A DNA stretch of 64,000 nt. It comes from Clostridium beijerinckii (GTDB lineage: Bacteria; Bacillota; Clostridia; Clostridiales; Clostridiaceae). Every line of letters begins with the position of its first letter. Position 1 is the stretch's first letter. The stretch lies in assembly GCF_036699995.1 (NCBI RefSeq), contig NZ_CP144906.1, forward strand, positions 2,185,001-2,249,000, in the 5' to 3' direction. The notes under the pieces are model-generated. The model worked only from the letters and a program-made list of their open reading frames with translations, made no database searches and was not told where the DNA came from. The translations under genes and the position numbers were made by a program. Shown piece by piece: positions 18,839 to 27,986 of this stretch.

Positions 18839-18881
18839 AACTAGTCAGTTAGTGATAATAAAAACAAGAAATGACTAGTTT
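18839..18881. promoter_or_regulatory. Inverted repeat upstream of guanine deaminase gene
   Basis: A perfect 9-bp inverted repeat, AACTAGTCA / TGACTAGTT, spans 18839-18881, about 140 bases before the guaD start. A single AACTAGTCA half-site recurs just after guaD near 20332. This could be an operator or a small hairpin. The rest of 18620-19023 is AT-rich with no other feature recognised. Confidence 0.4.
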
Positions 18882-19023
18882 GTCAAATCAACAATATAGT
18901 AAACGTTTCCTTAGGGATTTATATTTAGTTTATAAAAGTGTCCCTTTGATCATTAGTAATGTATATTTTGGGTACATAAAAGGAAATTACATTTTTGAAT
19001 GTGCCTTATTAGGAGGTCTTGTG

Positions 19024-20307
19024 ATGCAAGATAAGTATATTGTTAAAGGCAATATTATTTTTACCAAAGAATTAGGTAAATATGAAATATTTGAAAGTGG
19101 ATATATTGTTATTGATGGTAAATTTGTTAAAGGTGTTTATAAAGAGCTGCCTGAAAAATTCAGTAAACTAAAGATTTTAGATTATGGACATGCACTTATA
19201 ATACCAGGATTTATTGACATCCATTCACATGCACCACAGTTTCCAAATCTAGGATTAGGACTAGATAAGGAACTTATGCCATGGTTAGATTCATACACCT
19301 TCCCAGAAGAAAAAAAATATTCAGATATAGACTATGCAAAAAAAGTGTATTCTGCTTTTGTAAAAAGTTTATGGAAATATGGCACTACTAGATCTTGCGT
19401 TTTTGCTACCATTCATAAGAATTCAACAAAGTTATTAATGGATTTGTTTGCAGAAGCAGGATTAGGTGCATATGTAGGAAAGGTTAATATGAATAGAAAT
19501 GCACCAGAATATTTATTAGAAAGTACGGAGGAATCCATTCATAATACTAAAGAACTATTAGATGAATATGGGCAAAAATATGAATTAGTGAAACCTATTA
19601 TTACACCAAGATTTGTTCCAACATGCAGCTTTGAGCTCTTAAAAAGTCTTGGGGAATTATCAAAAAAATATAATGTTCCAGTGCAATCTCATTTGAGTGA
19701 AAATTTGAGCGAAATCAGTTTTGTGAAAAAACTACATCCCAAATTAAAAAACTATGCAAGTGTCTATAATGAAGCGGGATTGCTTGGTGATCTTCCTACT
19801 ATAATGGCCCATTGTATTTGGTTAGAAGAAGATGAAATTGAACTAATGGTGAAAAAAGAAGCTTTCATTGCCCACTGTCCTAATTCAAATAACAATTTAT
19901 CAAGTGGTATTGCACCTATTCGAAAATTGATGAAAAAAGGGTTAAACATAGGACTTGGAACAGATATATCAGGTGGACATAGTGTATCGATGGCGAATGT
20001 AATTGCTAGTTGTGCTCAGGTGTCAAAGTTAAAATGGCTAGAAAGTAATAAAGAAGACAAGCCTTTGACCACAGCAGAATTATTATATTTGGCAACAAAG
20101 GGCGGAGGAAAATTTTTTGGTAAAGTGGGAAGTTTTGAAGAAGGATATGAATTTGATGCCTTAATTATTGACGATAGCAGTTTATCTATATTCAAACCAT
20201 TGTCAATAGAGGAAAGGCTAGAAAAATTTATTTACACAGGTGATGACAGAAATATTAAGGAAAGATATGTAGCAGGTAAAAAGATAGAAGAGCCCAAACA
20301 ATATTGA
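19024..20307 (+). CDS. guaD: Guanine deaminase
   Basis: This 427-residue amidohydrolase has the GuaD signature: PGFIDIHSHAPQFPNLG (~64-80) with metal-binding His residues, then QSHLSEN, HCIWLEEDE and LGTDISGGHS motifs in order. It deaminates guanine to xanthine and ammonia, feeding xanthine dehydrogenase. The start at 19024 is chosen because AGGAGG at 19011-19016 lies just upstream; a GTG one codon earlier is an alternative. An upstream in-frame extension to 18871 has no ribosome site. Confidence 0.92.
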   Translation: MQDKYIVKGNIIFTKELGKYEIFESGYIVIDGKFVKGVYKELPEKFSKLKILDYGHALIIPGFIDIHSHAPQFPNLGLGLDKELMPWLDSYTFPEEKKYSDIDYAKKVYSAFVKSLWKYGTTRSCVFATIHKNSTKLLMDLFAEAGLGAYVGKVNMNRNAPEYLLESTEESIHNTKELLDEYGQKYELVKPIITPRFVPTCSFELLKSLGELSKKYNVPVQSHLSENLSEISFVKKLHPKLKNYASVYNEAGLLGDLPTIMAHCIWLEEDEIELMVKKEAFIAHCPNSNNNLSSGIAPIRKLMKKGLNIGLGTDISGGHSVSMANVIASCAQVSKLKWLESNKEDKPLTTAELLYLATKGGGKFFGKVGSFEEGYEFDALIIDDSSLSIFKPLSIEERLEKFIYTGDDRNIKERYVAGKKIEEPKQY

Positions 20308-20419
20308 ATATTTTTATACTAAAATTTGATTAACTAGTCAATAAGTATTGACTTATATTTATTTCAGTTATAGATATCACAATCATAAACTGCACTTAGA
20401 CTATGAAATATCTTCCAAC

Positions 20420-20670
20420 CAGAAATGAGTAATATACTTTTGTGGAATGTTTCATTGGTAATTTTGATGGATGTGATTCTTTGGCTATAAGTTGTTCCAA
20501 ATGTGCTAGTTCAAAAAGTGAGAATCGAAATTTTATATTTCGTTCTTCGAACTTTCTCTGTGAGCGCTTGTTCTTTGAGGCCAGCACTTTGGGTACAACT
20601 TTATAGCCTTAGAATCACCCATCAAAATTACCTAGAAACTGGAACAAAGGTATGTTATTCATTTCGGTGA
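20420..20670. repeat. Giant palindromic repeat H, copy 2, with nested module
   Basis: The arms pair over ~100 bases each. GAAATGAGTAA, GGTAATTTTGATGG, GTGATTCT and GGCTATAAGTTGT on the left match TTCATTTC, ATCAAAATTACC, AGAATCAC and ACAACTTTATAGCC on the right. The apex at 20514-20575 is a reverse-orientation, diverged copy of the double-hairpin module seen at 925-993. A minus-strand reading frame here is a by-product of the palindrome. It fills the guaD-ygfK gap. Confidence 0.8.
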
Positions 20671-20747
20671 GACATACGCATAAGTTCAGGTCTTAGCTGG
20701 GGTATCTATAATTTAAACAGAAAAAATAGAAAATAGGGGGATTATTT

Positions 20748-23700
20748 ATGAGTGATAAAATGCAACGCATTCCTTTTGAAAAAATGTTAACTTGGATTAC
20801 TAGAGAGTTAAAAGAAAAAGAATCTATTTTTGGCGTGCATAAAGATAAATTTTATTATAATGAAACTGGAAAATCAATTACTTTATTTAATGAGAAACTT
20901 TCATCACCAATTGGACCGGCAGCAGGTCCCAATTCGCAATTAACACAAAATATTGTTTGTGCATATTTAACTGGAAGTCGTTTTATTGAATTAAAAACAG
21001 TACAAGTTATTGATGGAGAAGATATTACAGTGTCTAAACCTTGCATCAATGCACAAGATGAGGGGTACAACGTAGAGTGGTCTACAGAATTAAAAGTGTC
21101 AGAAGCCTTTGATGAATATGTAAAAGCCTGGTTTTTACTTCATGTCTTAATGAAAGAGCTCAAATTTGCAAAGGAAAGAGATTTTATGTTCAATATGAGC
21201 GTGGGATATGACTTGAAAGGCATAAAATCTTCTAAAATTGATACTTATATTAAAGGGATGCAAGACGCTTCGTCTACAAAAATTTGGACAGAATGTCAAG
21301 AAACACTTCTTTCTCATATAGATATGTTTTCTGAATTTACGAAGGAAGATTTGGAAAAAATTTCACCTACTATTTGTTCATCTATTACGATCTCAACACT
21401 TCATGGTTGTCCTGCTAATGAAATTGAAAGCATTGCTAGCTATTTTCTTGAAGAAAAGAAATTAAATACTTATATTAAAATGAATCCTACATTACTAGGA
21501 GAAAAGTTTGTTAAAGAAACTTTAACAGCTATGGGGTATGACTATATAGTTCTTAATGGACATCATTTTACAAATGATTTGCAGTACTCAGATGGAGTTG
21601 CAATGCTAAAACGTTTGAAGGCGGTCGCAAATAACTTAAATTTAGAAATAGGAGTTAAACTAACTAACACACTGCCAGCTAAAATAATTAATAATGAATT
21701 ACCAGGGGAAGAAATGTATATGTCAGGACGTGCATTATTCCCACTATCTATATCTTTAGCAAGTAAATTAGCTAAAGAATTTAATGGTGATTTACAAATT
21801 TCTTATTCAGGTGGGGCTGATTTCTTTAATATTGATAAAATATTATCTACAGGAATTAGTCCAATAACATTTGCTACATCTATCTTAAAGCCAGGTGGTT
21901 ACGAAAGAATAACTCAAATGGCTAAAAAAGTTGAGAAGCAGCTTAATGGTAAAATTTCTGGAATTAATGTAGAAATTCTGGAGGACATAGTCAAGGAAAC
22001 TATTAATGATAAGCATTATCGAAAAGAACTACGACTTGTTAATAGCAGAAAACTTAATTCTAACCTTCAATTTTATGATTGTGCAGTTGCACCTTGCTCT
22101 GTAGGATGTCCAATTAATCAGCAAATCCCACAATATACAGCTTTAGTAGGACAAAAAAAATATGATGAGGCTTTTTCAATAATTGCCATAGATAACGCGT
22201 TACCGGCTATTACATCAACTATTTGTAATCATAAATGCCAGACTAAATGTACTAGACTTGATTATGATGAATCTGTTTCAATCAGAGATTTAAAACAAAT
22301 TGCAGTTTTAAATGCACAGGATAAATTTATTGAATCCATTGAACCAACAGATATTAGAACTGGCAAAAAAGTTGTTGTTATTGGAGCGGGTCCAGCAGGT
22401 CTTTCACTAGCTCTTTTCTTAAGAAGAAATGGTGTAGATGTTACTGTAAGGGATAAAAAAGAAAAAGCGTTAGGTATTGTAGAGCATGTCATACCTGAGT
22501 TTAGAATTTCTTCTGAAATGATAAAAAAAGACTTGGAAATGGTTAAAAAACATGGGGTAAAATTTCAATTTTGTGTAGATGAAAATATTAATTTGAAGGA
22601 ATTAAAAAAGGAATATGATTATGTAGTGTTAGCCATAGGAGCATGGAAACCTGGAAAAGTTTCACTAAGCGATTCCGATAATAAAGCAATTAATGCTATT
22701 TCATTTTTAGAAAAATATAAGAAACAAAAAGGAAATATTGCTTTAGGTAAAAAAGTTTGTGTTATTGGAGGAGGAGATGTTGCCATGGATGCAGCACGCT
22801 CAGCTAAAAGAGTGAGTGGTGTTGAAGAGGTTTCTATTATATATAGAAGAACTAAAAAATACATGCCAGCGGATAATGAAGAAATAGAACTTGCTATTTC
22901 TGAAGGTATTTTACTTAAAGAACTCCTTACGCCAATTTCTATTAATGATGGAAAACTTACTTGTGAAAAAATGATTCTAGGTGATAGAGATGCATCCTTA
23001 AGAAGAAGTTCTGTAGGTACTGAAGAAATAACAACATTAGATGCAGATACAGTCATTATAGCAACAGGTGAAAAAATTGATAGTAATTTATTAAGACAAA
23101 ATGAAATAAATTTGGATTTTAATGAGTTTCCTGTTGTTAACGAAAAATTAGAAACAAATATTGCAAATGTATATATCATTGGTGATTTAAAAAAAGGTCC
23201 ATCTACAATTGTTAATGCAATAGCAGATGCAAAAATAGTTACAAAAGATATTCTAGCAAAAGAAGGTTTAAGTTCTGATTTTAAGCAAAAAGGTTATTGT
23301 ACTGATGAAAAGATATTATATGGAAGGAAGGGAATATTAGGAGACTCAAAGTCTTGCGAGGAAGAGGCTGATAGATGTTTAGGGTGTAAGAACATTTGTG
23401 AATTATGCGTTGATGTTTGTCCTAATAGAGCAAACGTAATGATTAATGTAAACAGTGATTTTGTTTCTAATCATCAGATTATACATTTAGATGGTATGTG
23501 TAATGAGTGCGGTAATTGTGGTATTTTTTGTCCTCATAAAGGAAATCCATATAAGGATAAAATAACAGTTTTTTGGAGTAAAGAAGATTTTGAAAATAGT
23601 GATAACAAAGGATTCTTTATTGAAAATTTAGAAAAAGGCATTTGTCTAGTAAGAACTGAAGAAAGCGATATTGTAAGTTATACTGCTTCGCAGCAATCAG

Positions 23701-23765
23701 AAGTTTCAAAAGAAATGGCTAGTCTAATTCAAACGTGTATAGATAAGTATGATTATATCCTTTAG
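20748..23765 (+). CDS. ygfK: YgfK-type iron-sulfur flavoprotein (putative selenate reductase subunit)
   Basis: This 1005-residue multidomain oxidoreductase matches YgfK. It has an N-terminal dihydroorotate dehydrogenase-like domain (SPIGPAAGPNSQL near 50), a Cys-rich linker (CSVGCPINQQIPQY near 445-460), a GltD-like FAD/NADPH domain (IGAGPAGLSLA near 545) and two C-terminal Fe-S motifs (CELCVDVCP ~885; CNECGNCGIFCP ~920). In purine-degrading anaerobes it is thought to move electrons to or from a purine-ring intermediate; the selenate reductase label is historical. A GGGGG site lies ahead of the ATG. Confidence 0.92.
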   Translation: MSDKMQRIPFEKMLTWITRELKEKESIFGVHKDKFYYNETGKSITLFNEKLSSPIGPAAGPNSQLTQNIVCAYLTGSRFIELKTVQVIDGEDITVSKPCINAQDEGYNVEWSTELKVSEAFDEYVKAWFLLHVLMKELKFAKERDFMFNMSVGYDLKGIKSSKIDTYIKGMQDASSTKIWTECQETLLSHIDMFSEFTKEDLEKISPTICSSITISTLHGCPANEIESIASYFLEEKKLNTYIKMNPTLLGEKFVKETLTAMGYDYIVLNGHHFTNDLQYSDGVAMLKRLKAVANNLNLEIGVKLTNTLPAKIINNELPGEEMYMSGRALFPLSISLASKLAKEFNGDLQISYSGGADFFNIDKILSTGISPITFATSILKPGGYERITQMAKKVEKQLNGKISGINVEILEDIVKETINDKHYRKELRLVNSRKLNSNLQFYDCAVAPCSVGCPINQQIPQYTALVGQKKYDEAFSIIAIDNALPAITSTICNHKCQTKCTRLDYDESVSIRDLKQIAVLNAQDKFIESIEPTDIRTGKKVVVIGAGPAGLSLALFLRRNGVDVTVRDKKEKALGIVEHVIPEFRISSEMIKKDLEMVKKHGVKFQFCVDENINLKELKKEYDYVVLAIGAWKPGKVSLSDSDNKAINAISFLEKYKKQKGNIALGKKVCVIGGGDVAMDAARSAKRVSGVEEVSIIYRRTKKYMPADNEEIELAISEGILLKELLTPISINDGKLTCEKMILGDRDASLRRSSVGTEEITTLDADTVIIATGEKIDSNLLRQNEINLDFNEFPVVNEKLETNIANVYIIGDLKKGPSTIVNAIADAKIVTKDILAKEGLSSDFKQKGYCTDEKILYGRKGILGDSKSCEEEADRCLGCKNICELCVDVCPNRANVMINVNSDFVSNHQIIHLDGMCNECGNCGIFCPHKGNPYKDKITVFWSKEDFENSDNKGFFIENLEKGICLVRTEESDIVSYTASQQSEVSKEMASLIQTCIDKYDYIL

Positions 23766-23858
23766 TATTAAAAATTAAATAGATAGCAAGCGAAGAGGTT
23801 ATGTACCATTACAAGAGGGGGAGTGTATGGCAAGGATTTAGAAAATTGAAACAACAAT

Positions 23859-23896
23859 AAGGCACATGAAGTTATTATTTATTTGATTGTGCCTAA
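23859..23896 (+). repeat. Inverted-repeat element A, minimal copy (both ends joined)
   Basis: AAGGCACATGAAGTTATTAT followed by TTATTTGATTGTGCCTA consists of the two terminal repeats of element A with the interior missing. It lies 31 bases before the permease gene start. Confidence 0.65.
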
Positions 23897-23926
23897 CACT
23901 AGCTATAATTTTAAGGAGGACATTTC

Positions 23927-25351
23927 ATGAAAAAAGATGTAACCAAACAAAAACCATCATTTTTGGAGAGTTATTTTCACTTGGAAGAAAATAACTCAAA
24001 TGTAAAGACAGAAATACTTGCTGGAATTACTACTTTTGTTACAATGGCATACATTATATTTGTTAATCCTAATATATTAAAAATAGCTGGTATGAATTCT
24101 GCAAATGCAGTAGGAGATGCAGCAGCACAGTTTAGTGTAGGCTCTGATCCAATAGTATCATCAGTTTTCGTAGCTACTTGTCTCGCAGCTGCCATTGGCA
24201 CATTAATAATGGGGCTGTATGCAAATCTTCCTTTTGCTCAGGCTCCTGGTATGGGTCTTAATGCATTTTTTACGTATACTGTATGTTTAACCTTAGGTTT
24301 TACATGGCATCAGGCTTTATCATGCGTATTCATGTCAGGTGTATTATTTATACTTATTACAGTAACATCCATACGAGAAAAGATAGTTGATGCAATACCT
24401 CAAAATCTAAAATATGCAATTTCTGGAGGTATTGGACTCTATATAGCTCTTATTGGATTAAAATCTGGTGGTGTAGTAGTGTCAAATCCAGCAACACTAG
24501 TTGGATTCGGAAACTTTGCAAGTCCAGGAACACTGCTTACTATAATAGGAATCATAATAACTGCTGTTCTAATGGCTAGGGGGATTAAGGGCTCAATTTT
24601 AATTGGAATAATTGCAACTACAATAATAGGAATTCCATTCAAAATCACATCACTCGAAAATTTACATGTTTTCAGTGCACCACCATCACTTGCTCCTACA
24701 TTTGCAGCATTTGATTTTGCAGGACTTTTTTCAAAAGGCGGCACATCAATAGGAGGCGCATTTCTTAGCGTTATAATGGTTGTTATAACTATTTGTTTAG
24801 TTGATCTTTTTGATACTATCGGAACTCTTGTAGGTACAGCTACAAAAGCAGGAATGGTTGACGAAAACGGTAAGGTTTTAAGAATGAAAAAAGCATTGAT
24901 TTGTGATGCAGTAGCAACAACTGCAGGTTCAGTTTTAGGTACAAGTACAATTTCAACATATATTGAGTCTACAGCTGGTGTTTCAGAAGGAGGAAGAACT
25001 GGACTTACTTCAACAGTAGTAGGAATATTATTTATTTTATCATTATTCTTCTCAGGCCTTGTTGGTATAGTTCCAGGACAAGCAACAGCTCCAGCCCTTG
25101 TAATAGTAGGTGTTTTAATGATGTCAGCAATTGTTAATATAGATTTCAGCGATTTTACAGAAGCAGTTCCAGCTTTTTTTGCTATATCATTAATGGCTTT
25201 TTCTTATAGTATAGCTAATGGAATTGCAGCTGCTATGATTTTTTATCCAATAACAAAAATAGCTACAGGCAGACAAAAAGAAATCCATCCAATAGTATAT
25301 ATACTTGCAGTATTATTCATTCTTAGATATATTTTACTTCCATTTGAATAA
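23927..25351 (+). CDS. NCS2-family purine permease (AzgA-like)
   Basis: This 474-residue integral membrane transporter has 12-14 predicted hydrophobic segments. The YIIFVNPNIL and QAPGMGLNAFFTYTV motifs are hallmarks of the AzgA-type subfamily (guanine/hypoxanthine/adenine permeases, including E. coli YgfQ in the homologous cluster). It probably imports a purine base by proton symport. AAGGAGG precedes the ATG. It follows ygfK and precedes a repeat-rich gap. Confidence 0.92.
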   Translation: MKKDVTKQKPSFLESYFHLEENNSNVKTEILAGITTFVTMAYIIFVNPNILKIAGMNSANAVGDAAAQFSVGSDPIVSSVFVATCLAAAIGTLIMGLYANLPFAQAPGMGLNAFFTYTVCLTLGFTWHQALSCVFMSGVLFILITVTSIREKIVDAIPQNLKYAISGGIGLYIALIGLKSGGVVVSNPATLVGFGNFASPGTLLTIIGIIITAVLMARGIKGSILIGIIATTIIGIPFKITSLENLHVFSAPPSLAPTFAAFDFAGLFSKGGTSIGGAFLSVIMVVITICLVDLFDTIGTLVGTATKAGMVDENGKVLRMKKALICDAVATTAGSVLGTSTISTYIESTAGVSEGGRTGLTSTVVGILFILSLFFSGLVGIVPGQATAPALVIVGVLMMSAIVNIDFSDFTEAVPAFFAISLMAFSYSIANGIAAAMIFYPITKIATGRQKEIHPIVYILAVLFILRYILLPFE

Positions 25352-25446
25352 AACCATGGAATAGTAACTTATAGACCAGTTAATGATTAGTAGGAAGTAT
25401 ATTATGAGTTAAAACGTTAGTAATCACAAAACTTGCGAGATAAGTT

Positions 25447-25675
25447 AAGCCACAATCAAATAAATAACAAGTCAATTTGCCAGCCTATTTTCCATCATGG
25501 GAAGCTCGACTCGCTACGCTCACTGAGTAAGCGATTCACACCAAATCATAGATTTGGGTTCTCTGCTCATCGGTCAATTGACCTAATAGGCCCGCTATGA
25601 GGGCAATTGACTTCCTCGCCTAATGGGAAATATTCATGGCAACTTCGGACTTGTTATTTATTTTCATGTGCCTAA
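25447..25675. repeat. Inverted-repeat element A, full copy with nested module
   Basis: The left end AGCCACAATCAAATAAATAA and the right end TTATTTTCATGTGCCTAA are inverted repeats of one another. The interior matches the copy at 30923-31084 in reverse orientation, except that the double-hairpin module occupies 25501-25570 in place of ~11 bases. The rest of 25352-25893 includes a hairpin AACTAGGTG / CACCTAGTT (25697-25740) not followed by T residues; nothing else is recognised. Confidence 0.75.
25501..25570 (+). repeat. Double-hairpin module, copy M3 (nested in element A)
   Basis: GAAGCTCGACTCGCTACGCT through CCAAATCATAGATTTGG and CTCTGCTCAT matches the module at 925-993 in order and spacing, with differences mainly inside loops. 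It interrupts an otherwise complete element A. Confidence 0.65.
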
Positions 25676-25893
25676 AATGTCTATGCCCAATAAGGTAACT
25701 AGGTGTTTAGGTTTAATAAAATAACCTATATCACCTAGTTCAGCCAATATGACATTTTCTATTAAAGATAGAACAAGTATCTGTAAGTTTGAAATATTCA
25801 CTATTGGGAAAGTTTACAGATGGTAGTTATTGGATAAGAGAAAAATCAATTGGATAAACATAAATTTCTACATAATAAAATGTTGCAAGAAAG

Positions 25894-26517
25894 ATGGGAT
25901 TAATTATGTCTGATGACGTTAAAGAAAAAATACTAAAGGCTACAATGAAAGTGGTTTCAAAAGAGAAAATTAGTGGTACTCGTATGCATATGATTGCCAA
26001 TGAAGCGCATATGAGTCAAGCAAATTTACATTATCATTTCTCATCTAAAAATGATATATTGATTTCTCTTTTAGATGAGATACAAGAAGAATTTTCTAAT
26101 GATCGAAAGAATTATATTAATTTGGAAAATAAAAGTGTAGTTGAAAATATCAGAGGTTTTTTTGATCAAAAAAAGAATGATATTCTCAACAAAAAGGAAT
26201 TTGATTATACCCAGATTGATTATTGGGTGCAAGGAACAGTAAATGAAGAGATAAAACTAAAATTTAAAAATACATTTGAAATTTGGCGTGACAATATTCG
26301 TGAAGTTTTATATAAAGGTGATCAAACCGAAGATAAGGATACGAAGCATTTGGAAATGTTACCGTACTTAGCAGTGTCTTTGATGCTAGGTGCTTCACTG
26401 CAATACTTAATTGATGAGGGGAAATTTGATCTAGATCAATATTTTGATCTAGCAGAGGAAGTGATATTTGGGCAAATTCAAAAAAATAACAAGCCCATTT
26501 GCCTTAGCATAAAGTAA
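25894..26517 (+). CDS. TetR/AcrR-family transcriptional regulator
   Basis: This ~203-207-residue protein has an N-terminal TetR HTH (EKILKATMKVVSKEKISGTR, then MSQANLHYHFSSKNDIL as recognition helix region, residues ~8-55) and a helical ligand domain. The SD is weak, and ATG at 25906 is an equally plausible start. It precedes dpaL by 46 bases on the same strand, so it may regulate the second half of the purine island. The last ~12 residues are encoded by sequence resembling an end of element A, so the C-terminus may have been altered by that repeat. Confidence 0.85.
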   Translation: MGLIMSDDVKEKILKATMKVVSKEKISGTRMHMIANEAHMSQANLHYHFSSKNDILISLLDEIQEEFSNDRKNYINLENKSVVENIRGFFDQKKNDILNKKEFDYTQIDYWVQGTVNEEIKLKFKNTFEIWRDNIREVLYKGDQTEDKDTKHLEMLPYLAVSLMLGASLQYLIDEGKFDLDQYFDLAEEVIFGQIQKNNKPICLSIK

Positions 26518-26563
26518 TTAAATTTTTAGTAAGACAAGAATTAATTTAATAGGAGGAATTATA

Positions 26564-27766
26564 ATGGAAAAAATATTATGGAAAGAAAATACCTTGCCTA
26601 AAATTGATAAGGAAGAAAGTGTAAAATTTCTTAATAAAGAAGAAGTATCAAAGGCAAAGAAATTTCATGAAAGTTTTTTAGAATATGATGAAACACCATT
26701 AATAGATTTAAAAGAGTTAGCTGAAAAGATTGGATTGGGAGGAATATATTTAAAGGATGAATCTTATAGATTTGGATTAAATGCATTTAAAGTGTTAGGC
26801 GGCTCATTTGCCATGGGGAAATATTTAGCAGAAAAGTTAGGTGAGGATATAGACGATTTACCATATGAAAAAATGACTTGTAAGGAAGTTAAAGATAAGC
26901 TTGGAGATATAACTTTTGTAACAGCAACAGATGGTAATCATGGAAGAGGAGTTGCATGGACAGCTAATAGATTGAAACAAAAATCAGTAGTTTTCATGCC
27001 AAAGGGTTCCTCAATTAAAAGATTAAATAACATAAAGGCAGAGGGTGCAGAAGCTAGTATTACAGAACTAAACTATGATGATGCCGTAAGACTTGCAAAT
27101 AAATATGCAGAAGAACATAATGGTGTAATTATTCAAGATACTGCATGGAAAGGCTATGAGAAAATACCTGCATGGATAATGCAAGGGTATGGAACAATGG
27201 CTTTAGAAGCAAGTGAACAATTAAAAGCACTTGATGTTTTAAAGCCTACTCACATTTTTGTACAAGCTGGTGTTGGTTCACTCGCAGGAGCTGTTCAAGG
27301 TTTCTTTGCTTCGCAATATGGAGACGACTGCCCAAAAACTGTAGTGGTAGAATCAAATCTTGCCGATTGTTACTATAAATCAGCAATAGCAAATGATGGG
27401 GAAGCAAGATCAGTTGGTGGAGATATGCAGACTATTATGGCTGGACTTGCTTGTGGAGAAGTTAACACAATTGGTTTTACCATATTAAAGAATTATTCAA
27501 AGGCATTTATTTCATGCCCTGATTGGGTAGCTGCTAAAGGAATGAGGATTCTTGGAAATCCATTAAAGGGAGATACAGGCGTAATTTCAGGTGAATCAGG
27601 AGCAGTAACGACTGGTGCTTTATATGAAATTATGACTAATGATGAATATAAAGATTTAAAAGAAGCTTTAGAGTTAGATGAAAATTCTAAAGTGCTTTTA
27701 TTTAGTACAGAAGGAGATACAGATCCAGAGAAATATAGAGAAATAGTTTGGGATGGTAGATATTAA
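26564..27766 (+). CDS. dpaL: Diaminopropionate ammonia-lyase
   Basis: This 400-residue PLP enzyme (E. coli YgeX) has the PLP lysine in NAFKVLGGSFA (~71-81) and a substrate-binding TDGNHGRGVAW segment (~122-132). It degrades 2,3-diaminopropionate to pyruvate and ammonia. In anaerobic urate/purine degradation clusters this enzyme is a core member that handles an opened-ring intermediate. AGGAGG precedes the ATG. Confidence 0.93.
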   Translation: MEKILWKENTLPKIDKEESVKFLNKEEVSKAKKFHESFLEYDETPLIDLKELAEKIGLGGIYLKDESYRFGLNAFKVLGGSFAMGKYLAEKLGEDIDDLPYEKMTCKEVKDKLGDITFVTATDGNHGRGVAWTANRLKQKSVVFMPKGSSIKRLNNIKAEGAEASITELNYDDAVRLANKYAEEHNGVIIQDTAWKGYEKIPAWIMQGYGTMALEASEQLKALDVLKPTHIFVQAGVGSLAGAVQGFFASQYGDDCPKTVVVESNLADCYYKSAIANDGEARSVGGDMQTIMAGLACGEVNTIGFTILKNYSKAFISCPDWVAAKGMRILGNPLKGDTGVISGESGAVTTGALYEIMTNDEYKDLKEALELDENSKVLLFSTEGDTDPEKYREIVWDGRY

Positions 27767-27791
27767 CAATTAGATCACAATGAATGTTTTA

Positions 27792-27923
27792 TCAAGTGAA
27801 ACTTGATTCAGGTGGGGGGTGATCCCAATCTGAATCTTAGTTGAACTTATCTAGGGTCGTGCCGCTGTTATCTCCCACTTATTGAAGTGGGAGTGTTACA
27901 GCGGCTAGACATCAGATAAATAA
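27792..27923 (+). repeat. Folded repeat P, full-length copy
   Basis: This 132-bp element shows several nested hairpins: TCAAGT/ACTTGA (27792-27806), GATTCAG/CTGAATC, a long stem CGCTGT..CTCCCACTT / AAGTGGGAG..ACAGCG, and closing arms TTATCT/AGATAA. The terminal hairpins resemble ends of IS200/IS605-type elements, so a miniature derivative or a structured RNA is possible. It lies 63 bases before the ssnA start. Shorter derivatives occur at 12233, 39995 and 42613. Confidence 0.65.
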
Positions 27924-27986
27924 CCAAGTAGCTGTTCAAAATTTAAAAAGGTGAAAGCTAGTATAAAAAGGTATGGAGGAGTTTTT

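Noticed and set aside
20396..20587. Minus-strand 63-codon frame upstream of ygfK
   Set aside because: It lies inside the giant palindrome and its nested module, with no SD.
23766..23926. Purine riboswitch before the NCS2 permease
   Set aside because: No three-way-junction core sequence could be seen there or before the other permease.
25697..25740. Hairpin AACTAGGTG / CACCTAGTT as terminator of the AzgA-like permease gene
   Set aside because: No T tract follows and it is 350 bases past the stop. It could be an operator or a repeat relic, so no function is claimed.
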